Assembly: GCA_950295325.1 (NCBI GenBank)
Contig: OX485805.1
Coordinates: forward strand, 54,276,758 to 54,336,757
DNA length: 60,000 bases
Reading direction: 5' to 3'
Origin: Polytrichum commune
Taxonomy: Eukaryota > Streptophyta > Polytrichopsida > Polytrichales > Polytrichaceae
Both the position numbers and the translations under genes were made by a program. A model generated the notes under the pieces. That model worked only from the letters and a program-made list of their open reading frames with translations, searched no databases and was not told where the DNA came from. Positions 33,016 to 44,382 of this stretch are shown in pieces (position 1 is the stretch's first letter; every line of letters starts with the position of its first letter).

Positions 33016-33136
33016 CCTCGCCGAGCACATACCCTACTCTAGACCCACCACCCCTAGTATTTGTTTCCATGTTATTTTATATGTACTGACTACATAAAAG
33101 AGGCCATAATATGTGATGTTATTTGTACATGTAAAC

Positions 33137-34026
33137 CAGGGTTGTCTATTGTGTCGTGACGGAGGCTAATCCCGACATAATGTCGTGGCGTCACGACACG
33201 TATCTGTCACGACATTATGCCGGATGCTGTCTTTATCCTGACGAACTTGAATTTTACCGTATTTTTTTGTGTAATTACATTACCCCAATCAGGACACGTA
33301 GGATTTACGATGTCCACGTATGGTGCCATGTCAGCAAAGTAAAGGTAAAGTGTTAAAAAATTTACTAGCGCCCGTCCCCCCCCCCCCGTTCCCCCCGCTC
33401 CCTACGTTCCCCTCCCCCGTTCCCCTCCCCCGTTCCCCTCCCCCATCCGGCACCCCATCCGGCCCTCATCCGGCCTCCATCCGCCCCCCCCCCCCCCCTA
33501 TCCGACCCGCCCCCCCCCATCCGAACCTGGTCCCCCCTAATCCTCCCCCCTCCCCCCCCAATCCGAACCCCAATCCGGCCCCCATCCGTACCCCATCCGG
33601 CCTCCATCCGGTACCCCATCCGGCCTCCATCCGGTACCCCATCCGGCCTCCATCCGGTACCCCATCCGGCCCCCATCCGGCCCTCCATCCGGCGTTCCTG
33701 CCCCCGTTCCCGTCCCCGTCCCCGTCTGCTCCGTTCCCCTCCCCCCCACACCTTCATTTGTCATATTTTACTACTTTGATTTTAACAGAATGATAAACAC
33801 AAAGGCAAAATGATTTACCTGGCAAGGGAAATATGCACATCCACGTCGGATTTTTCTGCCACATTGGATGCCACCTTGGCAAGAAGGTAAGTATTTTACC
33901 CACCCTACTAGCTTCCCCCTAGTATGACCCTACGTGGACCCTATTATGTCGTGACGGAGGGGTCCGCCCCGACACGACACGTCATGACGTCATGACGGTG
34001 GCAGGACGTCGCGATAGACAACCCTG
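33137..34026. mobile_element. hAT-type non-autonomous element, left arm
   Basis: An 890-bp element with TIR CAGGGTTGTCTAT at both ends, flanked by a perfect 8-bp duplication, ATGTAAAC at 33129-33136 and 34027-34034. Subterminal words TGTCGTGACG and CGTCACGACA recur. The middle (33375-33750) is an extreme C-rich minisatellite built on CCATCCGGCCTCCATCCGGTAC. No transposase. The empty site is preserved at 6515-6530. Confidence 0.95.
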
Positions 34027-34369
34027 ATGTAAACATGTTTCATTATTTTTAAAACCCCTATATTATATGTACGCATTTTGCAAAACTTATCTACAATGAA
34101 CATATCATACATTATTTTTTATTGCACGTTATTTCTACGATTTTTGCCAGTGATCCCCCCCCCCCTGAGGCCCTACAAATGATACCATGGTAGAACCACA
34201 ACCTGAAGGATGGGCTAACTAGTTTTTTCATTATGCTTCCATTTGCTCATTCCCTCAAACAATGTAGGCCATGGCTAACTTGCATAATTATAATGGCCAT
34301 ACTACACCACATTCATAAGGGCACCATAAACATCAATCTTCTCTATAGAGTATGGCACATCGGTTGCCT

Positions 34370-37013
34370 TTAATTGTGTTGCAACCCTTGTTAGCTTTCC
34401 TTAACTATATTGACCATTTTCATTTCTAGCAAGAGTCACGAGTGCTAACCCTTCGCACTCCACCATGCTAATGGTTAGCTCCTCCTACCCTAGACCTTAT
34501 AATTCATAGGCGTAGTAAGTTTTTGCTATGTCTTAAAACAACAAACCCAGGGAACTAAGTCTCCAAGAAGACTGAGATAGTGTCTATAAGGGTTAATGTT
34601 ACATTGGATTAAGGATTATAATAACAACTTAGGGTCTTTCTTCCTTCATTCCTTCTTTATTCCACTCATTCTCTAGTCTTATGGTTCTTTTGTGTTCCTT
34701 CCGTAGTGAGTGATTCCGTCCTATCTTAGGGAATTCTCTATTGCTCTAAGGCTTTGACCTAGTTCAATCGTGAAGCTCAAAAGCTTGGCAATAGTCATTT
34801 GTTTTCCCTTTCGGGTGCAATATTCTTGTAACTGCCATTTCTCAAATGCAATCCATCATTAAGATTTTATGTGTGGGTTAATTTATTAATTCATCCTTAT
34901 TTTGTGTATTGCTTCTCAACGAAAGACAGGCTATAATTAAGTTAACTCACGGTTTAGCCAAAACGGGTTCAGAGACTATAGCCACCATCTCGTACGAGAA
35001 CATAGCCTAACGCCGTAAGCCTGTAATCATCACTTTATAATATGTAGATGTGTTTATGCAATCACATTATCTCTTACAATAGCATAGGCAATAAACAAAT
35101 TCACATAGCCATCTGACAAGGTCAAGGTGCTCTTACCTTGCTTGGCAATTAATCTCACTCCTTTCTCTCTTTTACTTATATACTGCTCAAGTTCATAAAC
35201 TGCTCTCAAAGAACTGTACTTCCGCACTCTCGTAATAATCTGACATTTCACTCTCTCGGCGATAAACTGCTCTCACTCCAGAAGACTAATCTTACTGACT
35301 CATACTGAGAATAAAACCCGTTCTCCCCTTAGCCTTCCTCCTTCAATCTTCACTCATTCTTTATCATTTTCCATCTCGACAGTTCCTCTGCAAAGTTAAC
35401 TCTCAATACGACTGCGACTCATTGAGTCGACACACCACCTCTTCTTTCGAATATCAAAACAACTTATCGTAATTTTACTCAGCCCGGCTATAGCTACAGT
35501 TGTGCACAATAATTCATTGCAGTACCTCACACACTTAGGCTATACGCTCATGGCGTCCACAACTTCTCAATCTCTACGGATCACTCATATGCTTTGTGCA
35601 ACATATTCACTCACCAACACTTTATGGGTATTCCTCATGATTATCGCCTAACAAATCACTTTATCAATTAGGTACACTCATATTTCTTACTGAGATAAAA
35701 CTTCATACGTCCTCTCTTTCACTCAAGTCCATTACATTCCTTTCACAAAAACTTACAATTTGTTTACTCATAATTCAATGTTTTCAACAAGACTACCAGA
35801 CTATATCCTGGTCAGCCAACTATCTTCCTAAAAGGTATTGCCTATAGCCTATGCTCCTCTCTCAGGATTCCATGGCTATGCTCTACCTGAAGCTCTCACG
35901 CTCAGCCTATAACCTGCGCTACCATTTCTAGCTCTCTCAACTATAATCAGATATTGAGTTTGAAAATGATCTATCTCTCTCGTCAGAGAGAGACTCCATA
36001 TAGCCAGACTCTCTCAGTAACTGCCGGCAGGCTGCAAACCGCCGGTAACTGCCTATAGCCTTCTATTCACATTGTTTTAACCTTAAAAATGTCTTTTTGA
36101 ACAATTTTATTAATAGTTAGCCTCTTGCCTCTAGTCAAAATAAGCTAAAGCCAAAAAATTCGCACTACAATAGGATGGGAACCAACCCTCCTACTTTGCT
36201 TTCGGGACTCACTTCTTAATCGGTGACCAATTCTTAGATGTGGACTTCCATCCATGGAAGTCCAATCTTATGTTGATCATCGCATTGCCGGAGCAACACT
36301 ACAACAACCCGAAGCATACTAGGCAACTATGCCCTCACATTGGACCAATGCCCATGAAGGCCGTGCCGTTCGGCCTCGGATGGGTGAGGCCACACCACGT
36401 CACCTATATAAGCCTCTAGGACTTTTGGCAGGGCCCCTACCCCACCGTCAAGAAACCTTTTGTCTCTCTACCAAGAGTTGGGGCCAAGTAGACATTTTCC
36501 CTTAGCCGCTGGGCCTAGAAGCCCCTAGCAGCTTCAGACCATCATAATTTTCTTATATAATATCTGATGCTAACTAGTGACCACTCCATCTTCATCTACG
36601 CTCACGTAAAGACCAATGGACCCCTCATTTGCCCCATTTGGGCAAGTATTGAGGAAGTTATGCCTGTTCAAACCTTGGCAGTCTCGGGAGCCACTCCCAG
36701 GCCATTGCTGTACCAGGGCGCTGTCCTCGGACAGTGCTCCACTCAAATTGCCATGTCTCCTACCTCACATCTCCGAAGGAGCTGTTCTTGAGCATTCTAG
36801 AATCTAAACGCCATAAGCTACGCAGAGTTGATGGCTTTACTTTCGTGCTTTCTATTATATGTGGGTGGGAGGTGTTTCCAAGGCCCGGGGCCCTCACCCA
36901 CATTAGGATCACTTGGGCCCTCTCACCAACCGCGCGACAAGTCCCGGGTGTCACTCCGGGGTCCCCCTTGTGTCCATGGTGTTTCGGGCACTCCTCATGG
37001 AGAGGTGCGCAAC
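34370..37013 (+). repeat. Dispersed repeat, copy 2 (interrupted), left arm
   Basis: GTTGCAACCCTTGTTAGC to GGAGAGGTGCGCAACA matches 2850-3810 except for a 1659-bp insertion at 34511-36169. A promoter-like CACCTATATAAGCC is kept near 36400. The segment 34190-34370 just before it is shared with 24845-25085. Confidence 0.8.
34511..36169. mobile_element. 1659-bp insertion element with 5-bp duplication, left arm
   Basis: Comparison with copy 1 of the host repeat shows that 34511-36169 is an insertion. ATAGG is duplicated on both sides (34506-34510 and 36170-36174). Ends are weakly inverted, CGTAGTAAGTTTTTG against TGTAGTGCGAATTTTTTGG. A minus-strand open frame at 35251-35054 (65 aa, KCQIITRVRKYSSLRAVYEL at the start) has no recognised homologue. 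The 35750-36060 part repeats TATAGCC-like words. The superfamily is not clear. Confidence 0.7.
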
Positions 37014-37852
37014 ACTATGAGTATTCTTTATGCTTTGAGACATGCATGTTGCACCCAAAAAAAAATTTGTGGGGTGAAATAAGCATAATACAATGGAATT
37101 TTTGGTCATAGTCTCGAGAAGCAACGTGCTCAAGTAATCACTTTAAATGTGTGTATTTTTCATGCATAAAAGAATGTCCAAGGGTACATGCACGGTTGAG
37201 GTACCCCTTTAGGAGCCAATTACATTGTTTTGTTATTGATGTAAGGAATCCAAAAATGCCTCCCCCCAAAATAAAGTAACATGTGCAAACCTAGTATGGA
37301 TATAGAAGCAATTTTCTAACTCAAAATATTGCCAATAACCATAATATGTTTTTCCATAATTCTAATTTCGAGGAACCTGGTGCTTTAAGATAAATAATTT
37401 GTACATGTTTTTTGTGTGTTTAAGACTACTTGAGGTTTGTATCGCAGCCTTACACCCTAATTTGTTTGAATTTCTTTCGAAACCACCAAATATCTTCAAA
37501 GTAAAGGTCCTTTTTCATGCTGCCCTGTTGCTTGACATAATCAAGTGGGTTTAATTAAAATCTAAATGAATCATAACTTGGATTTTAACATATTTATGAG
37601 CTCCATGTTAATCATTTCTAACTTCAAAGGCCCACCAATGGAAATGTACGTATACAATCTCATTTTGCCAAAATTCATTCATAAATCTTGGTTTATAGTG
37701 GGTTTATGTAATACTTATTTTTCATTACAAGCTCCCCTTGCACCTAGGAATTTCAAAAAAAATGATTTTTACCCCCTTAATCCATGGTGGATTCCCCACC
37801 TATGCTACACTCATACTCATATGTGGAATCATGTTCTGTATGTCATGCACGA
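37014..37852. other. AT-rich arm segment, nothing recognised (mirror 48936-49769)
   Basis: No family motif in any frame. The open frame at 37566-37871 lacks coding character and is repeated in the mirror arm only because the arms are identical. Confidence 0.45.
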
Positions 37853-38598
37853 AGAACAAATGAACAAATGAAGAAAGAATAACACACAAACAACAAACGA
37901 CCAAATGACATGCCAATGCAAGCACAAGAACACAAGGTGTGAATTGGCCATTGGTGGGTACAAAATGTGGTTCAATGCTTCACGAGGAATTACTACATCA
38001 ATGCAACACATTACAATTTTCAAAATGCATGAGTTGTATATTTCTAGGAAAGACTTGTGATTGTCATGCATATGCCATCAAGCAACATAGTACTTGGGGT
38101 AAAATGAAATTCAAGTACCCACATAAGCAATTCATGGTCACTGTTGATTGCACTTAAGTGTGGTATCTTGGGCAGTATCATGTGTATCATGTTTCAAGGC
38201 AACATACAACCAAACATGTGCACGACATAGAGGAAACACAAACAACAATTTATTTATTATCACAATTTGAGTATCGAGGTGCTCATGAGAGTGGATTACA
38301 CAAACATCTCAACGATCCTCTTACATCAGGAGCAAGTTGTCTCGGTGACCATCTCTCTATGTCGCAACCACCAAAAACATCACAAAACGTTTGTAATTGT
38401 GTTTCCCTTGTATTGTAGCTTCTACAGCCACACGGCGTTGTTGTATTATACCACAAGAGAAGCATGGACTACATATTGTGTACACAAATATACTGTTAAT
38501 TCAACGCCAAGGCACGACGAATGCAAGCACCGACGTCAACGTCAATGGTGACCGGAGAGCATTGTTGGGCGATCGCCAAATCACATGAAATGCCACGT

Positions 38599-39030
38599 TT
38601 AGACGATGGTGATGGTGGTGTAGAGGGTGTTGCCCTCTTCTCTGTAATAGTTAACTGTGATTTGGGTACCCGTGGTGGTGCTCCTCTCCAGATGCGACAA
38701 CTGCTTCCACAACATCTCGTGTCTCCCGTTTCCTTCGTCGTAGTAAGTGGGGTGAATCTCAACACCGGTGTTGGAAGCTTGCTGGTCCGGGACGATATCA
38801 CACCATCTCTTGTTGTTGTGGACGCCCAATGCGACCAAGAAGAAGCCACCCGAGGGCCCCCTGAAGCGCAACATTCCGGAGGTGCCACTAGCACCCATGT
38901 GGAGGATGTGGTCGCCATCCACCTCGCTCCAGTATGCTCCGTTGCCGTAATGCCAGCATGTCTTCTCCACAATGCTGAACAAATTGGTGGGCTTGGTTTG
39001 GATGACCCTCACGTGGATGGCGTAAGACAT
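38599..39030 (-). CDS. Fungal fruit-body-type lectin, gene 2 (left arm)
   Basis: A 143-residue lectin of the Agaricus type, identical in protein to gene 3 in the other arm. It starts MSYAIHVRVIQTKPTNLF and has WHYGNGAYWSEVDG, LHMGASGTSGMLRF and GVHNNKRWCDIV in family order. Against gene 1 the position after HN is Asn instead of Tyr, and the segment YYDEGNGRHEM differs. No signal peptide and no intron. The ATG at 39030 is preferred over an upstream ATG at 39195, which lies at or above the TATA box (39166-39173) and would not be transcribed. The gene faces away from the palindrome centre, toward the left edge. Confidence 0.93.
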   Translation of the reverse strand: MSYAIHVRVIQTKPTNLFSIVEKTCWHYGNGAYWSEVDGDHILHMGASGTSGMLRFRGPSGGFFLVALGVHNNKRWCDIVPDQQASNTGVEIHPTYYDEGNGRHEMLWKQLSHLERSTTTGTQITVNYYREEGNTLYTTITIV

Positions 39031-39165
39031 GGTGACGAACTGAAACGGAAACTTTGTGGAAAGTGAATGACGAACAATGGATCGAAGGAGTATGTATTGC
39101 TGTGGGACTGAAGATGTTGAGCGAAGGTTGAAGCAGGAAGGAGTGAATGCTGGGACGAAGGGGCC

Positions 39166-39173
39166 AATATATG
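39166..39173 (-). promoter_or_regulatory. TATA box of lectin gene 2
   Basis: On the minus strand the sequence reads CATATATT within GGCTACATATATTGGCCCC, about 136-143 bp upstream of the ATG. The same layout occurs at 47610-47617 and, as CATATA, at 27016. Confidence 0.65.
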
Positions 39174-39440
39174 TAGCCTGTGGGAAGGGAGGCAAGCATC
39201 AAGCTGCTTGTGGATGAAGGGAAAATTTTATCTATAAAAGCACTGCTAAGTTCGTGCATATGGCAACATGGTACCTATGCATGTCATTCACGCACACGAT
39301 GTACATGTTTATCTGGGCTGTGTCAACTTTTGCATCCGATTAATTGGGGCATATCCATTGAGCCAAAATTAATCTGATGGAGCAAATTAAAATGTCATTT
39401 CAAAACAAAATTCTTTAGATTTAAAATCCCCTCAATGGAC

Positions 39441-40750
39441 ATTCCTAAAATGGTTTGAGGTTCTTGATCACCTTTAAGCACACAAACATCCACACTTTAG
39501 CTAAGGTAGTGAAATGAAGGTGTGTAACACCAATGTAGATTACAAACTTGGTTCAACTAACTCCTGCGTGTTCCAAACATGAAAATGGCTCATATATTGT
39601 TTTCAATATAACTCTTTAATTTGGGAGGATGAAGGAGCGAGTCAACTTCAGTTGTGAAAACCTAAATTTGTATTCATCATAGCCATAGTTACATTCTTCA
39701 GTAGTAAAAACAAAAGGCTCGTGAGACATAGCTCGCATCTCTACATTCACATGTTGAGAGGTAGGTCTGTCCCACCATTATTGCCTTGCTCATATCAAAG
39801 CCTGAATAACATGCTCCAGTGGGGCAAGTTAAATGATCTTCTCCCCACTATGCCCTATTGTTTTGTGGTATTTAGTGTTATGTATTTTGTTTCATAAATC
39901 AATTATCAAGAACATGCTTTCAACCTAATCTTTTTAGGGACAAGATGCCTTATAACCAATCATTGTAATGTATGTTTGGCCCCTACTATGATCATCGAAG
40001 CCTTGTTAAATATCCAAAAAGGTTGGTTGTCTATACCTTTGAACTCGTGCCAAGTGGTCATGTGAGAGGAGCGCGGATTGAACGTTAGGCCATTGTACTA
40101 TATTTGATATTACCCAAGCTTTGGGAAGGCCATGAAAATACCAAAGATTTTAGTAGGCCTAGGAGGACGGTGTGAGCTTTCCATGGAAGCAAGCCCAAGA
40201 TGTGAGGAACTCTCCGCGTCCACAAGTGGACATGTGATAGGAACAAACATCTTTACTCAAGGTAGATTCGTTCTTTCATTCACGTGTTATGGCTATGTAG
40301 GGGCTAAGCCAAATCCACTATGGACTCTTGCCTCTAAAGTTGTACAACATTCGAGTTTCAAAACTACACTATGATTCGCGGGGGGAGGCTAGAAAACCTC
40401 TTTGTTAGGTCTTTGAATGTTGATAATTCTACAACATATGTATTCACATCTTTTTTAAATGTACTAAAATGCCCAATAGTATTGGAATTCTCCTTACATC
40501 ACTAAAAATAACTCTAAAACGCCTTCACTAAATTAATGTGTGTTTATGTACTCTACTTCCTCAAAACAACACACTATGACCTTCTCCCGACTATGCCCTA
40601 TTGTTTTGTGGTATTTAGTGTTAAGTGTTTTGTTTGATAAATCAATTGTCAAGAACATGATTTCAGCCAAATCTATTTTGGGACAAGTTGCCTTACTGTT
40701 CTCCCTCTTCAGTAAAACTTTGTACTGTTCTCCCTTTTTTCATTCTAAAA

Positions 40751-40782
<32 letters not shown>

Positions 40783-41084
40783 CCATTCTCCCGCCTATTA
40801 TTTTGGATTCTTCTCTGTCCCTCCCTTCTTTTGCTCTAGCGTGTGATTGCGCTTCTAGCTTGTGCGCGACAAATATGATCTAATGTTTGGATTGTCCTAC
40901 CAAAACCATCTTGATATGAGTTCTTGATTGGGTTCTTGATATGAACACCCACTTCAAAACATTTGCATCTTCCAACATTCTCCAATATCTGTGTGAATTT
41001 ATCCATATTCTTATGTTTGTAAATGTCTGAAAATGCTCAAAAAACCCCAAATTAATGAATATAGTGTTAATGTCCATTGACGGG
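39441..41084. other. AT-rich arm segment with direct repeats (mirror 45701-47342)
   Basis: Segments 39835-39960 and 40577-40700 are direct repeats: CTATGCCCTATTGTTTTGTG, then GGTATTTAGTGTTA, then AATCAATT.TCAAGAACATG. A T run of 29 lies at 40754-40782. The word GGTATTTAGTGT also occurs in the 5.8-8.8 kb region. No gene is recognised, although short open frames such as 40132-40374 exist. Confidence 0.5.
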
Positions 41085-41392
41085 ATTTTAAATCTAAAGA
41101 TTTTTTTTTTATAATGGCATTTTCGATTGCTCCATCAGATTAATTTTGGCTGAATGGATATGCCCCAATTAATCAGATGCAGTAATCAACACAGCCCAGA
41201 TAAACATGTACATCGTGTGCGCGAATGACATGCATAGGTACCATGTTGCCATATGCACGAACTTAGCAGTGCTTTTATAGATAAAATTTTCCCTTCATCC
41301 ACAAGCAGCTTGATCCTTGCCTCCCTTCCCAGAGGCTACATATACGGCCCCTTCGTCACAACATTCACTCCTTCCTGCTTCAACATTAGAGT
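41085..41392 (+). promoter_or_regulatory. Orphan lectin promoter, left arm
   Basis: TTAATCTGATGG-type upstream sequence, ATAGATAAAATTTTCCCTTC, CACAAGCAGCTTGATCCTTG and GGCTACATATACGGCCCC repeat the promoter of lectins 1-3. At GCTTCAAC (41392) homology stops and the pogo terminus begins about 10 bp on, so there is no lectin coding region. It faces opposite to lectin 2. Confidence 0.85.
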
Positions 41393-41403
41393 GATTGGTT
41401 ATA

Positions 41404-42402
41404 CAGTCTAACCTCGTTCGTACGACACTCATTTATATGACACCCTCGATATTACAACACATTTTTGCGCGACCAAACTTTTTAGTTCAAAACTCCCTCT
41501 TTTATACGACTATGACACTTGATAATACGACATTTAGAATCTCCGTTTTGTCATCAACTAGGGCAAAACCAACATTCCATGTTGCAGGTATATACGTGCC
41601 ATCCTCCGACAATTCGTGACTATTTGTGCATCCAACTCACTCCATACTTCATAATTCCACATGATAGCCTTTCTAATGTTGGGCACCACCTTCCTTAAGT
41701 CCCACGGGTAGATCACTCCATTGTCAAGTTGAACACCACGTGCGACCAAAAAAAATCTTCTTTTGGTAAGTTGCACCACCAAAATGGGTCAAAATTTTAT
41801 CAATTTTTTTTCATGAGTAGATATACACAGTACCTATGACATAGTCAAAAGTGGTAACTAAATTTGATGATTTGTTTTTTTCATAAAACATACCATTTCT
41901 AACTAGAATGACACAGAATTGAACTAAACAAATTACTAAAAAAAATAAAGATGACTAAAAATTTCAAAAAAGTATACAAAAGATACTATCAATGGTTATG
42001 TATATGTAGAAAAAATATCATAAATTTTAAAATTATATATGGCATGTAATATAGGGGTAGCAAACTTTGTCTGCATGTGGTGTCAACTTGACAATGAAGT
42101 GACCTCCCCGTGTTAAGTCCTTCAATGTAGCATCATCATAATTTGATAAAACCCACTGCAAAAAATTCTTCTTATACTGAATTTTGAAAGATGCTTTTAT
42201 ATCTTGTTCCAAAGATCGAAAAACGCTTGTAACATTGGGAGGAAGGAATACCAAAATCATGTATACAATGATGACAGAGAGAGGCACAAAGCAAGAGAGT
42301 GCACAAAGATATTGATTTCACTATATCACCCATGTACAAGGCAACATAATAGGCAAGAGGCCACTCTAGCCCTAACCATGTCCATTTTACATTAGTAACC
42401 CT
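41404..42402 (-). mobile_element. pogo/Tigger element 3' part, left arm
   Basis: The outer end is CAGTCTAACCTCGTTCGTAC directly after a TA dinucleotide, a Tigger/pogo-type terminus. On the minus strand 42287-42113 encodes VFLPPNVTSVFRSLEQDIKA and FKIQYKKNFLQWVLSNYDD, the segment after the last catalytic Asp in pogo transposases. A hAT MITE (41703-42112) intervenes. The frame then resumes with DLRKVVPNIRKAIMWNYEVW and SELDAQIVTNCRRMARIYL. The 5' two thirds, including the catalytic residues, are absent because the palindrome spacer begins there. Confidence 0.82.
41703..42112. mobile_element. hAT-type MITE, copy B (in pogo, left arm)
   Basis: A 410-bp element with ends CACGGGTAGATCAC and, in reverse, CACGGGGAGGTCAC, flanked by an exact 8-bp duplication, TTAAGTCC at 41695-41702 and 42113-42120. 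Same family as 23071-23469. It interrupts the pogo reading frame between DDATLKDL and RKVVPNI. Confidence 0.95.
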
Positions 42403-44382
42403 AATTATCATTAAGTTCCCAATGATAAGTGTCAGCAAGAAACCCCCACCCTTATGCGTCGTAGTCCGGGTGAGAGCTCATGGCTCACATGTAATTGCTT
42501 GCATCCTTTGGCATTGGCATTCAACCCCTCTCGCTCAAACAATGTGAATGTTCAATACACACTTCCATTCAGAGAACACAAGGTCTCAAGTATTTATAAA
42601 TACTCTTTTCCGTTGTGATCATTACAACCATAATCACCGAATGAAATTCAATGTCCACACTTAAACCCTCAAGTTCACTAATAATGGCCGCCCTATACTA
42701 AGATAATGCCTATTCTGAGTTGAACAAATCAGGTTCGGCCACACACACTACCTTGAATCACTAATTACTCTACACTACCCTACTAAGAGTCCCTTTGGCT
42801 TCACACACATCTCTTACCAATCCCAAGGTCAGCTCCAATTAATCCACTAAACCAGCCCTAACTCTACTTAACCCCCACCCAAACCAGTAGCTGACTTCTG
42901 CACTCGATTCTGTAGTCTACCACAGTCCTCAGCGGCCGAGATGATCCAGTATGAGGCCCAGAGTAATCCCCTGCCCTCCGCACTACTTCGATGTTTCCTG
43001 GATGTCATGACGGCCACAAGCCTCAGATGCTTCGTGAGAACTCAACCCCCCTGTTTGACTGCGGGATCCCACCTTGCTAGGCATTGGTTTGCTTGTATGC
43101 TTGCCGTGTGCCGACTCACTAGCAATGTTCCATCAGCCTCCTGGTGCCTCTTCCGTTTTTGAGCAGCCCCACTCACGCAGCTCCTCCTTGCCTTCCAGAA
43201 CCTAGAAAGTCACTACTCCAAATTGATAGCCTTTCCAGCAGAGTATCCTCATTCAATCCAAAGGCTCCTCAGCGGCCGCCGCACCAGCGGCCGCCGCACC
43301 AGCGGCCTGCCCTCACAAAATTCTCCTACTTCCCGACTCCCTCGCTCTCTCTCGAGCTTGACAATGAATCCACTGGTAAATCCATCCCTCTGTATTTCAC
43401 CTTGGTTATGCTGCTCCGGGCCTTAACACACATAGCCTCGCCTTTGGAGGCACATGAATATAGCTGGCCCCTGGATCCCGTGGCGCCATTGCAGCCCACC
43501 GAATGCGGGCACTCCCCTTCTGCTGATGATTCAATCTGCAGCTGCTTACATACCTTTGTTGCTTCCAAAGACAACCCTGCTTACAACTCTTAATTGTTGG
43601 CTGCAACCTGCTTGCCTCTGAGCTGCATGCTCCAAAGTCACGGCATGTCCAGCTTCCGACCATTCCAACCTAAGGTGATACCTCCCAATGCAAGCATTCA
43701 GCCACACCTGAAATTGCAATCCTCCAGTCTTCGATGCAGCAGGGCTGCGGCCAGTGGGTCCCCGTTTTTCTCATCCACCTCCTCTGTCATCGCTCAAATC
43801 TACCACTTGCTTCGGCGGCTTCTTCCTTCCTCCAACAAGTTTTATGCTTCCCAGATTGCATTAGCTGGTGAATGCTCGCTTCCCGCAGCCCTTACCGTCA
43901 CCAAGCCTCTCCTTACCCGGCATTATGTTCACGGGAAAAAAAACAACCGAATCCCAGGAAGATCCTTCGGCGCTTCCGCCCTTCTTAGCCATCTGCCATC
44001 CTCCTCCTTTGTCTTCCTGCGAGCGAGAGTATCCTCCTGGTTTCGGCAGCCGCAACAACTGCCTCACCTGTCTGGTGATCCGGATTTTCCTAGGGCACGG
44101 TGAGACCCCCCCTAAAATGAACAACCACAAGTCCCATTCCAAGCAAGGGGGTTTGGCCTCCCTTAACCTTAACCTTACGTACTTAACTACCTACAACTAC
44201 CTTTAACTTAATCCTTCTACACTACAAACACTTAAAAACCCACACTAACTCCTAACTTAATTCTTCCAAAATTCTAGCACTAAGTAACTCACCAACATGC
44301 TCTAAATTAATTCAAATCCATGCTAAAAAAACATAACTCTTTTTATCTTTTCGAATATTCAGTGTAGCAACTAAATCTATTC
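42403..44382 (-). mobile_element. Palindrome spacer, probably a truncated LTR
   Basis: The left end (from 42430, TGTCAGCAAGAAACCCCCAC then GTCGTAGTCCGGGTGAGAGC) resembles the 3' ends of the LTRs in this window read in reverse. The right end holds AACTCTTTTTATCTTTTCGA near 44335, which matches CACTCTTTTTATATTTTTG found about 80-100 bp from the other LTR starts. The LTR start itself is missing, so the palindrome junction seems to have cut it. GC content is higher than in the arms, with two copies of AGCGGCCGCCGCACC near 43272. A TATA-like ATTTATAAATA sits near 42593. No protein recognised. Confidence 0.5.

Larger units (their letters stand above)
30169..33072. other. Non-coding stretch before the palindrome
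   Basis: No recognisable protein. It contains two copies of a segment of about 80 bp (31089-31170 and 31298-31385, GGGTCGACATTG...AAGAAGAGATCTGAC), GC-richer DNA at 31000-32800, an LTR 3'-end-like sequence at 32955-33015, and from 33049 the start of the repeat that continues into the palindrome. Confidence 0.5.
33073..42402 (+). repeat. Left arm of giant palindrome
   Basis: From TATTTTATATGTACTGAC at 33073 to ATTAGTAACCCT at 42402, the sequence recurs in reverse complement at 44383-53654. Paired coordinates sum to 86785 near the centre, 86783 midway and 86727 at the outer end, so length differences are tiny apart from one minisatellite. Contents in order: hAT element, 1659-bp element inside a dispersed repeat, lectin 2, AT-rich spacer, orphan lectin promoter, pogo fragment with MITE. 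Confidence 0.97.

Noticed and set aside
33320-33793. Proline-rich open frame of 157 codons, and Gly/Arg-rich frames on the other strand
   Set aside because: They arise from the C-rich minisatellite in a non-coding hAT element; all frames stay open and the length differs between the palindrome arms.
38521-39066. A 181-codon open frame antisense to the lectin gene (mirror 47717-48262)
   Set aside because: It is a shadow frame of the GC-rich lectin coding sequence and has no family motif.
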